DNA of 64,000 nucleotides from Microbacterium sp. Leaf320 (lineage in GTDB: Bacteria > Actinomycetota > Actinomycetes > Actinomycetales > Microbacteriaceae): contig NZ_LMOD01000004.1 of assembly GCF_001423485.1 (NCBI RefSeq), positions 434,001-498,000 on the forward strand, given 5' to 3'. The notes beneath the pieces are model-generated. The model was not told the DNA's origin and did no database searches. It saw only the letters and a list, made by a program, of their open reading frames with translations. The position numbers and the translations under genes are program-made. Below are positions 47,089-55,964 of the stretch, piece after piece; the stretch's first letter is position 1; every line of letters starts with the position of its first letter.

Positions 47089-48561
47089 ATGGCCGATGAA
47101 ACACCTCCTGTTGTGCGCTTCCCTCGGGGATGGAAACTGTGGGTTCCCGCGCTTACCTTCGTGATCGTTGGCATCGTGATCGTGGCCAGCGTTCCTGGTC
47201 TGCTTCTCGCGCACTGGATACCAAACGGGACAGAGGGCGAAAGACGGATCCTGCTGGGGTCCGCGGGACAGATCGTCCTCCTGGGGCTCGGAGGGATCAT
47301 CGCAGTTATCGGTGTCGCCCTCAGTCTCGCTCGCCACGGACAAACGCTCTTGGACGCACGCAACCAGCGGGACGACGAGAACAGGCGTCGCACAGAGTTC
47401 GACACACAACTGGCGCTAGAACGCGGCCGCGAGGATGCGCGAGCGACAGATGTGGCCGCGCAACGCCAGCTGGAAGTCGAGCGTGACCTCCGCAGCCGTT
47501 TCGTCGCGGCCGTTGAGCTCCTCGGGGCCGACGCACCGGTCAAGCGGACAGCCGGACTGTACGCGCTTGCAGCGTTGGGGGATGACTGGCTCGCGTTCGG
47601 TCGACCGAATGAACTCCAGGTATGCATCGATGTCATGTGTGGCTACCTGCGTTCGGCCGCGACGGCGGCAGAGCGCACGGCGGCGGAGGCATCCGTGCGA
47701 CAAGCCGGCTACCAGCTCATCGCCTCGCATCTCACACCGGAAGGTTTCCGATTGGACACGGAGTGGGAAGGGCGACAGTTTCCGTTGTCGGGCGCACCGA
47801 TCTGGTTCCCGGTCGCTCTCGAGGGTATCGCGTGCGACAACGGGACGGTACTCGACATATCGCACGGTGAGATCTTCGACTATGCGATGCTGCGGCTGGA
47901 TCGGGCGAGCATTTCGGGACGCTGGACCGTCCTCTTCGATGCGCTCCAGATATATGACACCGCAACTGTGTCGCTCGCGGACGTCTCCGTCGACAACGGC
48001 GCACGCGTCTCCTTTGACGACACGCACCTGCACAGCCGCAGCTCCATCATCGCTTCTCGAGTACGACTGTCGGACCTCGGGCAGCTGAACTTTCGCCGGG
48101 TCCGTCCTGAAGCCACTTCCACCATCGCCATGAACGAGGTCACCCTGGCAACTGGAGCCGGGATCATCGTCGAGGACTCCAGTCTTGACGGTTCTGCACA
48201 GATCGACTTCCGGGAGGCATCCGTCGGCGCCCAAGCGGCCATCCGCGTCGATGCCACGACGCTGGCTGGCGACTCTGCGATCACCTTCTTCGGAACGGAA
48301 GTGTTGTCCGGGACTGTCGCCGTAGTCGGGTGCGGCGTCGGCGACGCTCTCCTCTCCTTCGACCGGATGAGATTGCACACGCCGGCAGCACTGGACCTGA
48401 CTCGCACACGAGTCTCAGGCGCCGGGAGCATCTCCATCGCGGGTGCAGTCATCGGGGAGGACGCGATGATTCTTCCGAATAGGCGCATGGTGGGAGAACC
48501 CGGTTACGAACAGCCCGTCGGCGCACGCGTCGGGCATACGGAATTGCTCTACGACGTCTGA
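47089..48561 (+). CDS. Membrane protein with pentapeptide-family N-terminus and beta-helix-like tail
   Basis: 490 aa from the ATG at 47089. Two membrane segments (LWVPALTFVIVGIVIVASVP, VLLGLGGIIAVIGVALSLAR) precede a charged coiled stretch (about 85-125). Then comes RFVAAVELLGADAPVKRTAG, LYALAALGDDW and CIDVMCGYLRSAA, the RF.A..LG....VR..GLYAL...D....Q.CIDV.C.YLR block common in actinobacterial membrane proteins that carry pentapeptide repeats. Here the C-terminal half is instead a series of short beta strands with turns (AMLRLDRASISGRW, TATVSLADVSVDNGARVSFD, GAGIIVEDSSLDGSAQIDFR), suggesting a right-handed beta-helix. Function unknown. Confidence 0.72.
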   Translation: MADETPPVVRFPRGWKLWVPALTFVIVGIVIVASVPGLLLAHWIPNGTEGERRILLGSAGQIVLLGLGGIIAVIGVALSLARHGQTLLDARNQRDDENRRRTEFDTQLALERGREDARATDVAAQRQLEVERDLRSRFVAAVELLGADAPVKRTAGLYALAALGDDWLAFGRPNELQVCIDVMCGYLRSAATAAERTAAEASVRQAGYQLIASHLTPEGFRLDTEWEGRQFPLSGAPIWFPVALEGIACDNGTVLDISHGEIFDYAMLRLDRASISGRWTVLFDALQIYDTATVSLADVSVDNGARVSFDDTHLHSRSSIIASRVRLSDLGQLNFRRVRPEATSTIAMNEVTLATGAGIIVEDSSLDGSAQIDFREASVGAQAAIRVDATTLAGDSAITFFGTEVLSGTVAVVGCGVGDALLSFDRMRLHTPAALDLTRTRVSGAGSISIAGAVIGEDAMILPNRRMVGEPGYEQPVGARVGHTELLYDV

Positions 48562-48807
48562 CGATCTTCGGGCGAACGTCGCGAGAAAGTCTTCTCAGCG
48601 AAACGACGAGAGGTCTATTCTGCCGAAATTGTCGCAGACATCTACGGCGGACCGATTGATTATCTGGTCTTCGCGTTCCCCACCGGCGCGGAAGCAGATG
48701 CGGATTTTAGCCTGCTGCTAGGGAACGTCTCCCAAGTCGCTGGTAGCTTCGTTGAAGGTTTGCCATCCTCGGATGGGCAGTCGGAATCTGAGGGAGGCCT
48801 GCCATGA
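48562..48807 (+). pseudogene. 5'-truncated coding remnant ending in ATGA overlap with next ORF
   Basis: The frame that runs open from the previous stop codon to TGA at 48805 reads REVYSAEIVADIYGGPIDYL, VFAFPTGAEADADFSLLL, GNVSQVAGSFVEGLPSSDGQ. It has no ATG, GTG or TTG start in its first part. It is lower in GC than the neighbours and overlaps the next ORF by ATGA, so the two were probably one operon. The left arm of the 26-bp inverted repeat falls within it (48715-48740). Family unknown. Confidence 0.5.
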
Positions 48808-49223
48808 GCGGCTATCTACTGCTGCGTGAGCGGCGATTCGAAGTCTCGACGGCGATGGTGGTGCTCGGCACCGCAGCCGCGGGGGTTGAGATTGAAACCC
48901 ACGCCCAGAACATCGACGGCGAGTGGTGGGCGCCGGGGCTGTATCACCAAGGTCTGGCAGTGCCGACTGAGGAGCGAGCGGCTCTGACAGGGCTCAGATT
49001 CTCGTGGGGCCATCACTCCGATGCGGACTACGCGCATCCGGAGTCGGCGTTCATGTATGTGTTCGGACATCACGATGTGTTCGATGCTGAGCTGAGGTTC
49101 GGACAGCTCGTTGACGGGAGAATCGCCATCGAATGGGACGGGCTCTGCGATGTGTATTGGGATGAGGAGTTCATGGAGGCAGTTCCATTCGAATGCCGTT
49201 GCCTCGCCTCTATCCGTGTGTGA
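48804..49223 (+). CDS. Hypothetical protein enclosed by the IS inverted repeats
   Basis: 139 aa, starting in an ATGA overlap with the truncated frame upstream and preceded by GAGGGAGG. Soluble, acidic, rich in Trp/Phe/His: GEWWAPGLYHQGLAVPTEER, LRFSWGHHSDADYAHPESAF, IAIEWDGLCDVYWDEEFMEA. The size, acidity and position after an overlapping upstream frame recall immunity proteins of contact-dependent toxin loci; this is inference only. No known family recognised. Confidence 0.65.
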   Translation: MSGYLLLRERRFEVSTAMVVLGTAAAGVEIETHAQNIDGEWWAPGLYHQGLAVPTEERAALTGLRFSWGHHSDADYAHPESAFMYVFGHHDVFDAELRFGQLVDGRIAIEWDGLCDVYWDEEFMEAVPFECRCLASIRV

Positions 49224-49259
49224 CGCGATCCTGTTCCAGCTGCGCCACCATTGAACGGG

Positions 49260-50136
49260 TCAGCGTAACCAGGCCAGGATGGCGGCGAGGACGACGGCGC
49301 CGCGGAAAATTACCGCGTGCCGGTCGTACCGGGTAGCCAATGCCCGCCACTCTTTGAGCGTGTTGAACGCGCACTCGACCGTGTGTCGGCGTTTGTAGGT
49401 GTCCTTGTCGTAGCTGACCGGGCGACCGCCAGCTCTGCCGCGACGTTTCCGGTGAGCCTGCTGGTCCCGCTTCTCCGGAATGACGGCCTGGATCTGGCGG
49501 CGGCGCAGGTCAGCCCGGATCGCCCTGGACGAGTACGCCCGGTCGGCGAGCACCGCCACGGGCCGAGTGCGGGGTCTGCCGCGTTCCGACCGCAGCACCC
49601 GCAGCTGACTGAGCAGCGGCAGAAACATGGGTGCGTCGCCACCCTGCCCTGGACTGACGAGGATCGCAAGGGGGCGGCGGCGCCCGTCGACGGCGTGGTG
49701 GATCTTTGTCGACAATCCGCCGCGGGAGCGGCCGATGGCGTGATCGGCGGGTTCGACACCAGGATTCTTGTGATTCGACAGATCCCCCTGTGGTCCGCGG
49801 AAGCCGGGTCGCATGCTGATGCGCGCGCACGATCGTCGAGTCCACGCTGACCACCCAATCGATATCGCCAGCAGCGTCCGCAGCGGTCAGCAGCGTCGCA
49901 AGGATCCGGTCCCACGTGCCGTCGACGGAAAACTGGCGGTGTCGTTTCCAGACGGTCTGCCACGGCCCGAACCGATCCGGCAGATCCCGCCAGGGCACCC
50001 CGGTCCGGTACCGGAAGATGATGCCCTCGACCACCTGGCGGTGATCACGCCACGGACGACTTCGACCCCACATCCGCGGCATCAACCCTTCGAGCCGTTC
50101 CCACTGAGAATCCGAGAGTTCACGACGCCGAGCCAC
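49260..50136 (-). pseudogene. IS5-family (IS427-like) transposase in two frames
   Basis: The first frame (50136 down) gives LSDSQWERLEGLMPRMWGRS, WRDHRQVVEGIIFRYRTGVP, WRDLPDRFGPWQTVWKRHRQ and the first catalytic Asp in VVSVDSTIVRAHQHATR. Around 49770-49800 the coding signal passes to the next frame: EPADHAIGRSRGGLSTKIHH, PVAVLADRAYSSRAIRADLR (second Asp), AVIPEKRDQQAHRKRRGRAG and YKRRHTVECAFNTLKEWRAL (catalytic Glu), ending AILAWLR at 49260. Joining them needs a +1 (or -2) step. Two-frame members of this family use a -1 programmed shift, so this copy is more likely mutated than regulated. Confidence 0.8.
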
Positions 50137-50339
50137 AACACCAGCATCCCCGACCGAACTGTCCCTCCGCGACTTGGGAGACGTTCCCTAGCAGAACCAT
50201 CCAGCCGAGCAGTGAGATGGCCTAAACCCAGCAGCAGGACGCCCCTGACGAGCATCCCTGCTCGAAGAATTCACCCTTCCACGGGGCAGGGAGTGGTCCC
50301 AGTTCAGAGTGACAAGACGGTCTCAGATCAAGTTGACAT

Positions 50340-50582
50340 TCTCATACGCATGTGGTGTTTGAGTCTCGGGGTGCTGCGGATGATCAGCGCGACATGAAGA
50401 TGGTGCAGTCGCTGCGTGCGTCCCGCACCATTACGTCGGGGATGCGTGTCGATCATGTGCGTGGGGCACTGGAGCCTTTGTTGTGGCTACCTGATGCGGT
50501 GTGCGGCGCCGTCAATGGCAGGCTGAACGGTGACGATCCCTGGACGAGGCGGCTCGATCACCAGCTATGGGTAGACCTGTAG
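50340..50582 (+). pseudogene. C-terminal fragment of a hypothetical (DUF3800-like) protein
   Basis: The frame to 50582 reads VFESRGAADDQRDMKMVQSL, RASRTITSGMRVDHVRGALE, PLLWLPDAVCGAVNGRLNGD. The LWLPDAVCGAV motif and its spacing resemble the C-terminus of small nuclease-like DUF3800-type proteins, but the N-terminal two thirds are missing. Probably cut off by the neighbouring IS activity. Confidence 0.45.
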
Positions 50583-51278
50583 ATGCGCGAAACCCGGGCC
50601 CCACAATCAGCAGGAAATCCCGGGTTCACTTCTCCGACCTCCGCGAAGGGGGAGCTTCCCGTTTAGGATACCCCACCTGATAGGTCACGTCACTGTATGC
50701 GGAGTATTCCGTCTGCGACGAGCACGGCGAGCAGCGCGAGCACGGTGATGATGTAGGTTCTAGCCGAAATTGGCGGATTCTTGTGATCGGTGTCCTGCAG
50801 TTGGCGAGAAAGGTGACAAGTTCACGACGGCACTGAGGTTCGGGGCCATGGCGGTCTGAGAGACGTAGGCGATGGCTTATTCTCGGTAAGCTGCGGCTCG
50901 GTCTGAAACTCGAATCCCTGGTGACAACCGCGCTTAGGTGAGGACAGTATCTGTGGAGGGCTAGATTCGTGCTCCAAGATCTGGCCTATCCTGAGCAACT
51001 GATGGGCACAGTGGGTTTTCGACCACGTCGTCTTAGTTTGGCGAGTCGCGATCGCTTTGCACGAGAGCGCGTCTGGCAGCTGAGGTTTGGGACAAACAGT
51101 GCGGGCAACGGTCCTGTGACGCGCCGGCTGGGGTGTCTGTTGCCGTGACGCCGACACTTCAAAGACGGGCGCTCGGGCGGCGCCTAGCTGGAGCTTTCTG
51201 ATCCTCGCCTGGGTGTGTGATCTCGGCCTCTGCGATCCTGGCGACATCGACATCGACAGCGACAGCGATGCGAGACCA
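50583..51278. other. Intergenic stretch with a short membrane-tail remnant
   Basis: Mostly without recognisable content. On the minus strand about 50690-50761 reads ARTYIITVLALLAVLVADGI, then LRIQ and a stop, a hydrophobic tail with no gene in front of it. An 8-bp inverted repeat AACCCGGG...CCCGGGTT spans about 50590-50625. Confidence 0.35.
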
Positions 51279-51316
51279 ATGGGGCTTTGAAGTCCGGTCG
51301 GATTCCAAAGCCCCAT
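51279..51316 (-). terminator. Hairpin after the DUF11 surface gene
   Basis: ATGGGGCTTTG (51279-51289) pairs with 51306-51316, 16-nt loop, just 11 bases beyond the stop of the minus-strand surface-protein gene. Confidence 0.75.
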
Positions 51317-51327
51317 CTCTGTGCCGA

Positions 51328-53667
51328 TCAGTCGCTGTGCCGACTGCGCCGCTTGCGTCGGCCAACCATGAACGCTGCGGCACCTACCGCTAGCAGTATC
51401 CCAGCGGCCACGGGGACCACTGGGGGGAGGTCGAGACCTGTGGAAGCGAGCGACGAACGGGTCACCGGGGGAGTCGGGGTGACCTTGTGCTCGGTTGCTC
51501 GCTCCGGACAGGTCGCAGTGAGCGAGCATGCCGGTTCCACGTCCGGGACAACAACGTTCCGCAGTTGGCTGTCGCCGCGGGCACCGTCGTCACGAACCTT
51601 GACCGTGTAGGTCACGGTTGCTGTAGCTCCGGGATTGAGGCTGCCAACGACGCGAAGGGTGTCGTTGGTTCGCGTTGCTGTGATGCCGGATGTGTCTGAC
51701 ACAGGCTCGACGAGTATCTCGGCATCGTCGAGAACTGCAGACAGATCGTCGGTGGAATCGACCGGTCCCGCGGCCGCGCCGTCGTTGGTGTACGAGAGCG
51801 TATATGTGATCTCGTCGCCCTGCTTGACGGTGGCGCCCGGTGCAGGATTGGAAGTCTTGGCCGGGACCACGTTGGCCAGTGGCGTGTCGGTCGTGGAGGT
51901 GCACCGCTCAGAGTTCGAGAGACACTGTCCGGGCGTCACGGCTGCGGTGTTGGTGAGGCGATGGTCGCCTACGTTGGTGACGGTGACCGAGTACGTGAAT
52001 GTGGCCGTCTCGCCAGCGGCGAGACGGCCGGTCCACGTGAGTGCGTTGTCAGCGAACTCGACCGAGCCGACGGAGGCTTCGGCGTCGTCATTGAACGTTG
52101 CGTCGTCAAGGACGGCAGTCATGTCGTCGACAACGACGGCGGGGTCGGCTTCGGTGTAGTCGCCCGCACCGTTGTTCGTCACTGACACGGTGTACGTCAC
52201 TGTGTCGCCAATTACGGCGTTCGCGGAGCCGTCCGTGCTCTTTTCCAGACTCAGGCAACGACCGTCGAGGGCGATCTCTCCGGTTCCCTGCGTGATGGGG
52301 ACATAAGCCCAGTCGTCCATCAGGCGCGCATCGCCCCAGGAGACTGGAGCGGGTCCGGCGGCGCGCGCCCAGCCGTGGACGCCCCCAGTGCTAGGAACAC
52401 CAGCAGTCCCATCCACCAGCGGCGTTGTCGTGGGGCGGTTCGGATCGAGCTGAGTATCGTCCCAGTAGATCACGTCGTCCGGTGCCCCGGGGCCGTTCTG
52501 CCGGATCATCTCGATTCCGCCGCCCCGCCATTCGACGTCCCGGCTGACGAAGTGGATCTCTCCAACTTTGTCGTAATAGATGCGTGCGCGCATCTGTCCG
52601 CACTCGTCAACCGGGTTCCCTTCGCCGTCGAGACCGTCAAAGGCGGTGGAGTAGGTTCCTGAACCGTCGGCGCCCTGCAGGATACGCCGATCGACCGAGT
52701 CCGTGTACGAACCATTGCCATTCGTGTCAATCTCGACCCAGTAGTTTCCCAGGAAGTAGGGGGTGATCGAGTAGTTGAACGTTCCTGCTCCTGCGACCGT
52801 GCTGCTGGACGTGAATGCGAGGTCGGGCACAGCCAGGCCGTCAAGGTCCAGAAGGGGCGGAACGACCTTCGTTTCGCCTGACGGTGAGGGTGCCGACTCG
52901 GGCAGGTCGGCGGCAGGCTCTTCCCAGAAGAGCCGGAATAGGGTGCAGTTGGGGTTGACCGTACCGTCTGCATCGAAAGATGCGTACAACGAGGTGCACG
53001 TGTTTGGAGGATCGGTTACTCCGGCCGCATTGACTGCAAGCGTGGAGTGAACACCCATGTACTGTTCCATGTTGATGGTGTATTTGTAGCCAGCGTCGGA
53101 CACGGCCCAGAACGACATGTCGGTGACAAACGCGTCACCGGGTTGCCAGATCACGTACTGGTTCGTCCAGAGGCGTCCCGCAAGTGGGGCGCCGTTGTGG
53201 GTAACGGTGTGATCCCAGTGGTACCCACTGACGCGACTCTGGCCGGTGTTGCTATTGTCCTGAACTCGTATTTCCCAGACGCCGGCGGCACCAGTCAGGG
53301 GCGCGGGGGTGGCGCAAGCTGTTCCGATGGGGTCCGTGGCGTCAACGGTGCAGGTCCAGCGCGTCGTACCCTCAGCGTCGAGGGCTGTGTACACCGTCGT
53401 GGACCCCCCATTGGTATCAATCCGCTGTTTGGTGAAACTCAAGGACAGTGCGTCGCCGTCTGCGAGGTAGGCGTATTGCGTCTGGGATCCGCGCATGTAC
53501 ACGAGAGGGTCGCTCGATTCCGCGGTGGCAGGAGACACAGCTCCTGAGAGGACGAGCCCCACTGAGCTGAGCACGATGGCCGTGGCTGTGGCAACCGTCC
53601 TCCTCAGGCGATTTCGTGCACCGTTGACATATGGCACGCGTGTTGTGAAGGTGGGTTTTATCGCCAC
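51328..53667 (-). CDS. DUF11-repeat cell-wall-anchored surface protein (LASTG)
   Basis: 779 aa from the GTG at 53667 with AAGGAA upstream. Signal peptide (VATATAIVLSSVGLVLSGAV, SPATA before ESSDP). A roughly 450-aa N-terminal adhesive region (GSQTQYAYLADGDALSLSFT, MRARIYYDKVGEIHFVSRDV, IEMIRQNGPGAPDDVIYWDD) is followed by two DUF11 units (LEKSTDGSANAVIGDTVTYT and KTSNPAPGATVKQGDEITYT). LASTG (from 740), a hydrophobic segment and GRRKRRSRHSD end the protein. It is the intact paralogue of the broken gene at 28086-30868, sharing the same domain order and several near-identical motifs. Confidence 0.88.
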   Translation of the reverse strand: MAIKPTFTTRVPYVNGARNRLRRTVATATAIVLSSVGLVLSGAVSPATAESSDPLVYMRGSQTQYAYLADGDALSLSFTKQRIDTNGGSTTVYTALDAEGTTRWTCTVDATDPIGTACATPAPLTGAAGVWEIRVQDNSNTGQSRVSGYHWDHTVTHNGAPLAGRLWTNQYVIWQPGDAFVTDMSFWAVSDAGYKYTINMEQYMGVHSTLAVNAAGVTDPPNTCTSLYASFDADGTVNPNCTLFRLFWEEPAADLPESAPSPSGETKVVPPLLDLDGLAVPDLAFTSSSTVAGAGTFNYSITPYFLGNYWVEIDTNGNGSYTDSVDRRILQGADGSGTYSTAFDGLDGEGNPVDECGQMRARIYYDKVGEIHFVSRDVEWRGGGIEMIRQNGPGAPDDVIYWDDTQLDPNRPTTTPLVDGTAGVPSTGGVHGWARAAGPAPVSWGDARLMDDWAYVPITQGTGEIALDGRCLSLEKSTDGSANAVIGDTVTYTVSVTNNGAGDYTEADPAVVVDDMTAVLDDATFNDDAEASVGSVEFADNALTWTGRLAAGETATFTYSVTVTNVGDHRLTNTAAVTPGQCLSNSERCTSTTDTPLANVVPAKTSNPAPGATVKQGDEITYTLSYTNDGAAAGPVDSTDDLSAVLDDAEILVEPVSDTSGITATRTNDTLRVVGSLNPGATATVTYTVKVRDDGARGDSQLRNVVVPDVEPACSLTATCPERATEHKVTPTPPVTRSSLASTGLDLPPVVPVAAGILLAVGAAAFMVGRRKRRSRHSD

Positions 53668-54859
53668 GATGTTCCTTACTGCTTCGTATCGGCTACTCGA
53701 GGTGCTTGCCCGGCGCCCGGCAGCAGGGCGCGCAAAGGGCAGGCTCGAGAGCACCGACCATCATCGGTGCGTGCTCATCTTCCCGTGGTGGTGGCCTCCC
53801 GTGTCGGGAGGGGCACGTCCGTCGGTGCTTGATAGCGGACAGTTAAGTGCAAGACGGCAGCCTTGCCGTGGAACCACCAAGCCGGTGAAGTGGTCAGAGG
53901 AATGGCTGAGCTACCACCATGCGAAACACAAAATGTCGTGGGAGAGGGCAACTTTGGCATCTAGGTCCGCTACCGCACCGAGCTAGCAACCTGTGGGGCC
54001 AAGGCCGCAGCGCCTTGTTGCCGCGGAATGGGGAATGACCGAGGCCCTGAGGCGCGCAAGTGACGGTGAAAGTCATTCCCGACACGACTCGAGCCCGGGC
54101 GACAAGGCCCATCCGCAGTGAGTCTTGACCCGACGACCTGCCGGTGAGGCGCCTTTAACTTCGATCCTGATGACGGCGCCGGCTAGCCGGTTTGCGATCG
54201 ACTCCGCACTCGCTGCTGGTGAGATCCGGTGGTCGCTTTGTCGTTCACGGACGCACCGCACGTGGCACCAGATCGCAGCTCGGCAGCAACGCCGGACGAC
54301 TCAGCAGTCGTGCGCCCATTCGCTCTCACCTTCAACGACCATCACAAGGAGCTCGGCGTGGCGCCCGGGCCCTGTTCGATAGTGGCCCCAAGGGCGATGC
54401 GCTTCTCAATGTCCTACTACGTAGGCCTCCGACTGACAGTGGAGGCGTCACCGTACTCTTCGTCGGTGACGCTCTTACTGACCAGCTCTGCGTCGCGGTC
54501 GCCGTTGTCGGCCATCCTCCCTGGACGTAGCGTTCGTGTCCAATGCCGGCAGATGTGGGCCCGGAGTACTCCGACCGCTGCGCCGTATCGGAGATCGGTG
54601 CCGAGAGCACGGGGTGCTCATTGATTCTTCTCTGTGCGTGGGTGTGTGTGGTCGGAGCGCGCCGCATGGGTGGTGGGTGGTGGGGCGTTTCGCGCAAGGA
54701 GGTTCCAGGCGTCGCGCACAGCGACCGGTGTGGTGACGAGCTCTTGGTAATAGTGGGTGAATCCGCGGCGATCTCTGACTGTGAGCGACACGGTCACGTG
54801 GTCAAGGTCCGCGGGTCGGCTATCGCGGGCGGTTTGGTGGCTCGGCGCTGGGATGCTCT
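53668..54859. other. Long intergenic stretch with weak coding remnants
   Basis: No confident gene. The minus-strand frame ending at 54618 is protein-like over its last 60 codons (DHVTVSLTVRDRRGFTHYYQ, ELVTTPVAVRDAWNLLARNA) but has no start or family that I can name. A 9-bp inverted repeat GGGAATGAC...GTCATTCCC lies at about 54030-54080. Confidence 0.3.
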
Positions 54860-55693
54860 GGCGCCTTCGGGGAGTCTGGGGCACACGTCCCACGACGGTG
54901 ACCCGCTCGACGCCTATCAGCAGTGGATCAAGGAACACCGACTTGCGTTGACGGTCGCGGTTGAAGGCTTGGGGTCGGATGAGCCTCGCTGGGACAGCGC
55001 GATGGTGGAGGGGGTAGCCGTCCAAATCGGCGAACCCGATCCGCCGCGGATCTTCACATCCATGAATGTACTCAAAGCGGAGTTTCTGGTGGCGCGGCGT
55101 CTTGCATGCGAAGGGGAGCGTCTTCGGAAGAGTCACCGTATGCTCAACATCCGACGGACACGGGAGTGTATGCCGACACTCTGGACATGTCGCTCTATGG
55201 TGAGCCTCCAGCGCGGTTGATCCTCGCCCAGCGAGCGACGCTCGATCTTCTGGACAAGATCGCCGTTGCGGCGAACGACCATTTCGGCACGGGAATGTCG
55301 CCAAGGAAGGTCACTTTCGCGAACTTCTGGTGCGAAGCACGGACTGGTCGACTTCGAGAAGGACTCCCGGTTCCGCAGGAGCTCGCCAGCGCCGCCGTTG
55401 CGCTAGCGGAGCTCGCGTTCGATATCGATGGCGTAGGTCTCTACCCGGAAGCGAAGACGCTACGCAATGCGGGCACGCACCGGCTGGTTCACCTCACCTA
55501 CGATTCCCCCACCGGCGTTACGGAGCTCGCGCACAGCAGCATCGACGCGCAGGCGCTGGTCCATGCAGCTCACCAGTCTCTCCGAGTGGCGCGAGCAGCA
55601 ATCATCTACTTCATCGACCTGGTAGAGGACCAACAAGAGAGGTTCTATGATCGCGAGTCGCTTGTAACGTTGCCACTCCCTGATCAGCGCTAA
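54860..55693 (+). pseudogene. LA2681-like HEPN protein, frameshifted and 5'-truncated
   Basis: Two frames give one protein. First DPLDAYQQWIKEHRLALTVA, VEGLGSDEPRWDSAMVEGVA, PPRIFTSMNVLKAEFLVARR; then, after a frameshift near 55110-55135, HPTDTGVYADTLDMSLYGEP, PARLILAQRATLDLLDKIAV, AANDHFGTGMSPRKVTFANF. The HEPN Rx4-6H motif follows as LRNAGTHRLVHL. LA2681-type HEPN proteins are predicted RNases or RNA-binding proteins of defence and toxin systems. The usual N-terminal part is absent. The join is continuous in homologous order, so the break is one indel. Confidence 0.65.
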
Positions 55694-55964
55694 TTGCCGT
55701 GCTCATAGAGAACCCAAGCGGCTGAGGAGTCGCGCGGCTGAACCCGATCGGTTCATATCCGCGGTGGAGCTGACGCTTCCCGTGGTGACGGTCCGGCGGA
55801 GAGCGTCACCCCTGCGGATCTAGGAATGTGCCACTTGCCGTGGAATCTCATACGCGGCACCACCGTCAGTGGGCTTGAAACCCGAGGCGTCCTCCGCCAT
55901 GCCTGCCGGGAACCTACAGATGATCAGCAGCAGCCGGCGCCGCAGGGATTCCCAGCGTTGCGAG

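Larger units (their letters stand above)
48722..50187. mobile_element. IS5-family-like element with enclosed passenger ORF (inferred ends)
   Basis: GGAACGTCTCCCAAGTCGC at 48722-48740 is repeated exactly in inverse orientation at 50169-50187. Both are flanked by CTAG (48718-48721 and 50188-50191), which fits the 4-bp YTAR target duplication of the IS5 group. With the next three bases the inverted repeat extends to 26 bp (48715-48740/50169-50194). The right end lies 51 bp ahead of the transposase start, as in ordinary IS elements. The left end is about 540 bp beyond the transposase stop and leaves room for an unrelated ORF (48804-49223). Whether this is a true passenger or the result of rearrangement is unresolved. 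Confidence 0.6.

Noticed and set aside
49260..50136. Programmed -1 frameshift transposase (ORFA/ORFB)
   Set aside because: The two frames are related by +1 (or -2), not -1, and no slippery heptamer lies at the junction, so mutation is more likely.
54125..54530. Overlapping plus-strand frames possibly encoding a small DNA-binding protein
   Set aside because: Protein-like pieces (RFAIDSALAAGEIRWS) are too short, switch frame and lack any recognisable family.
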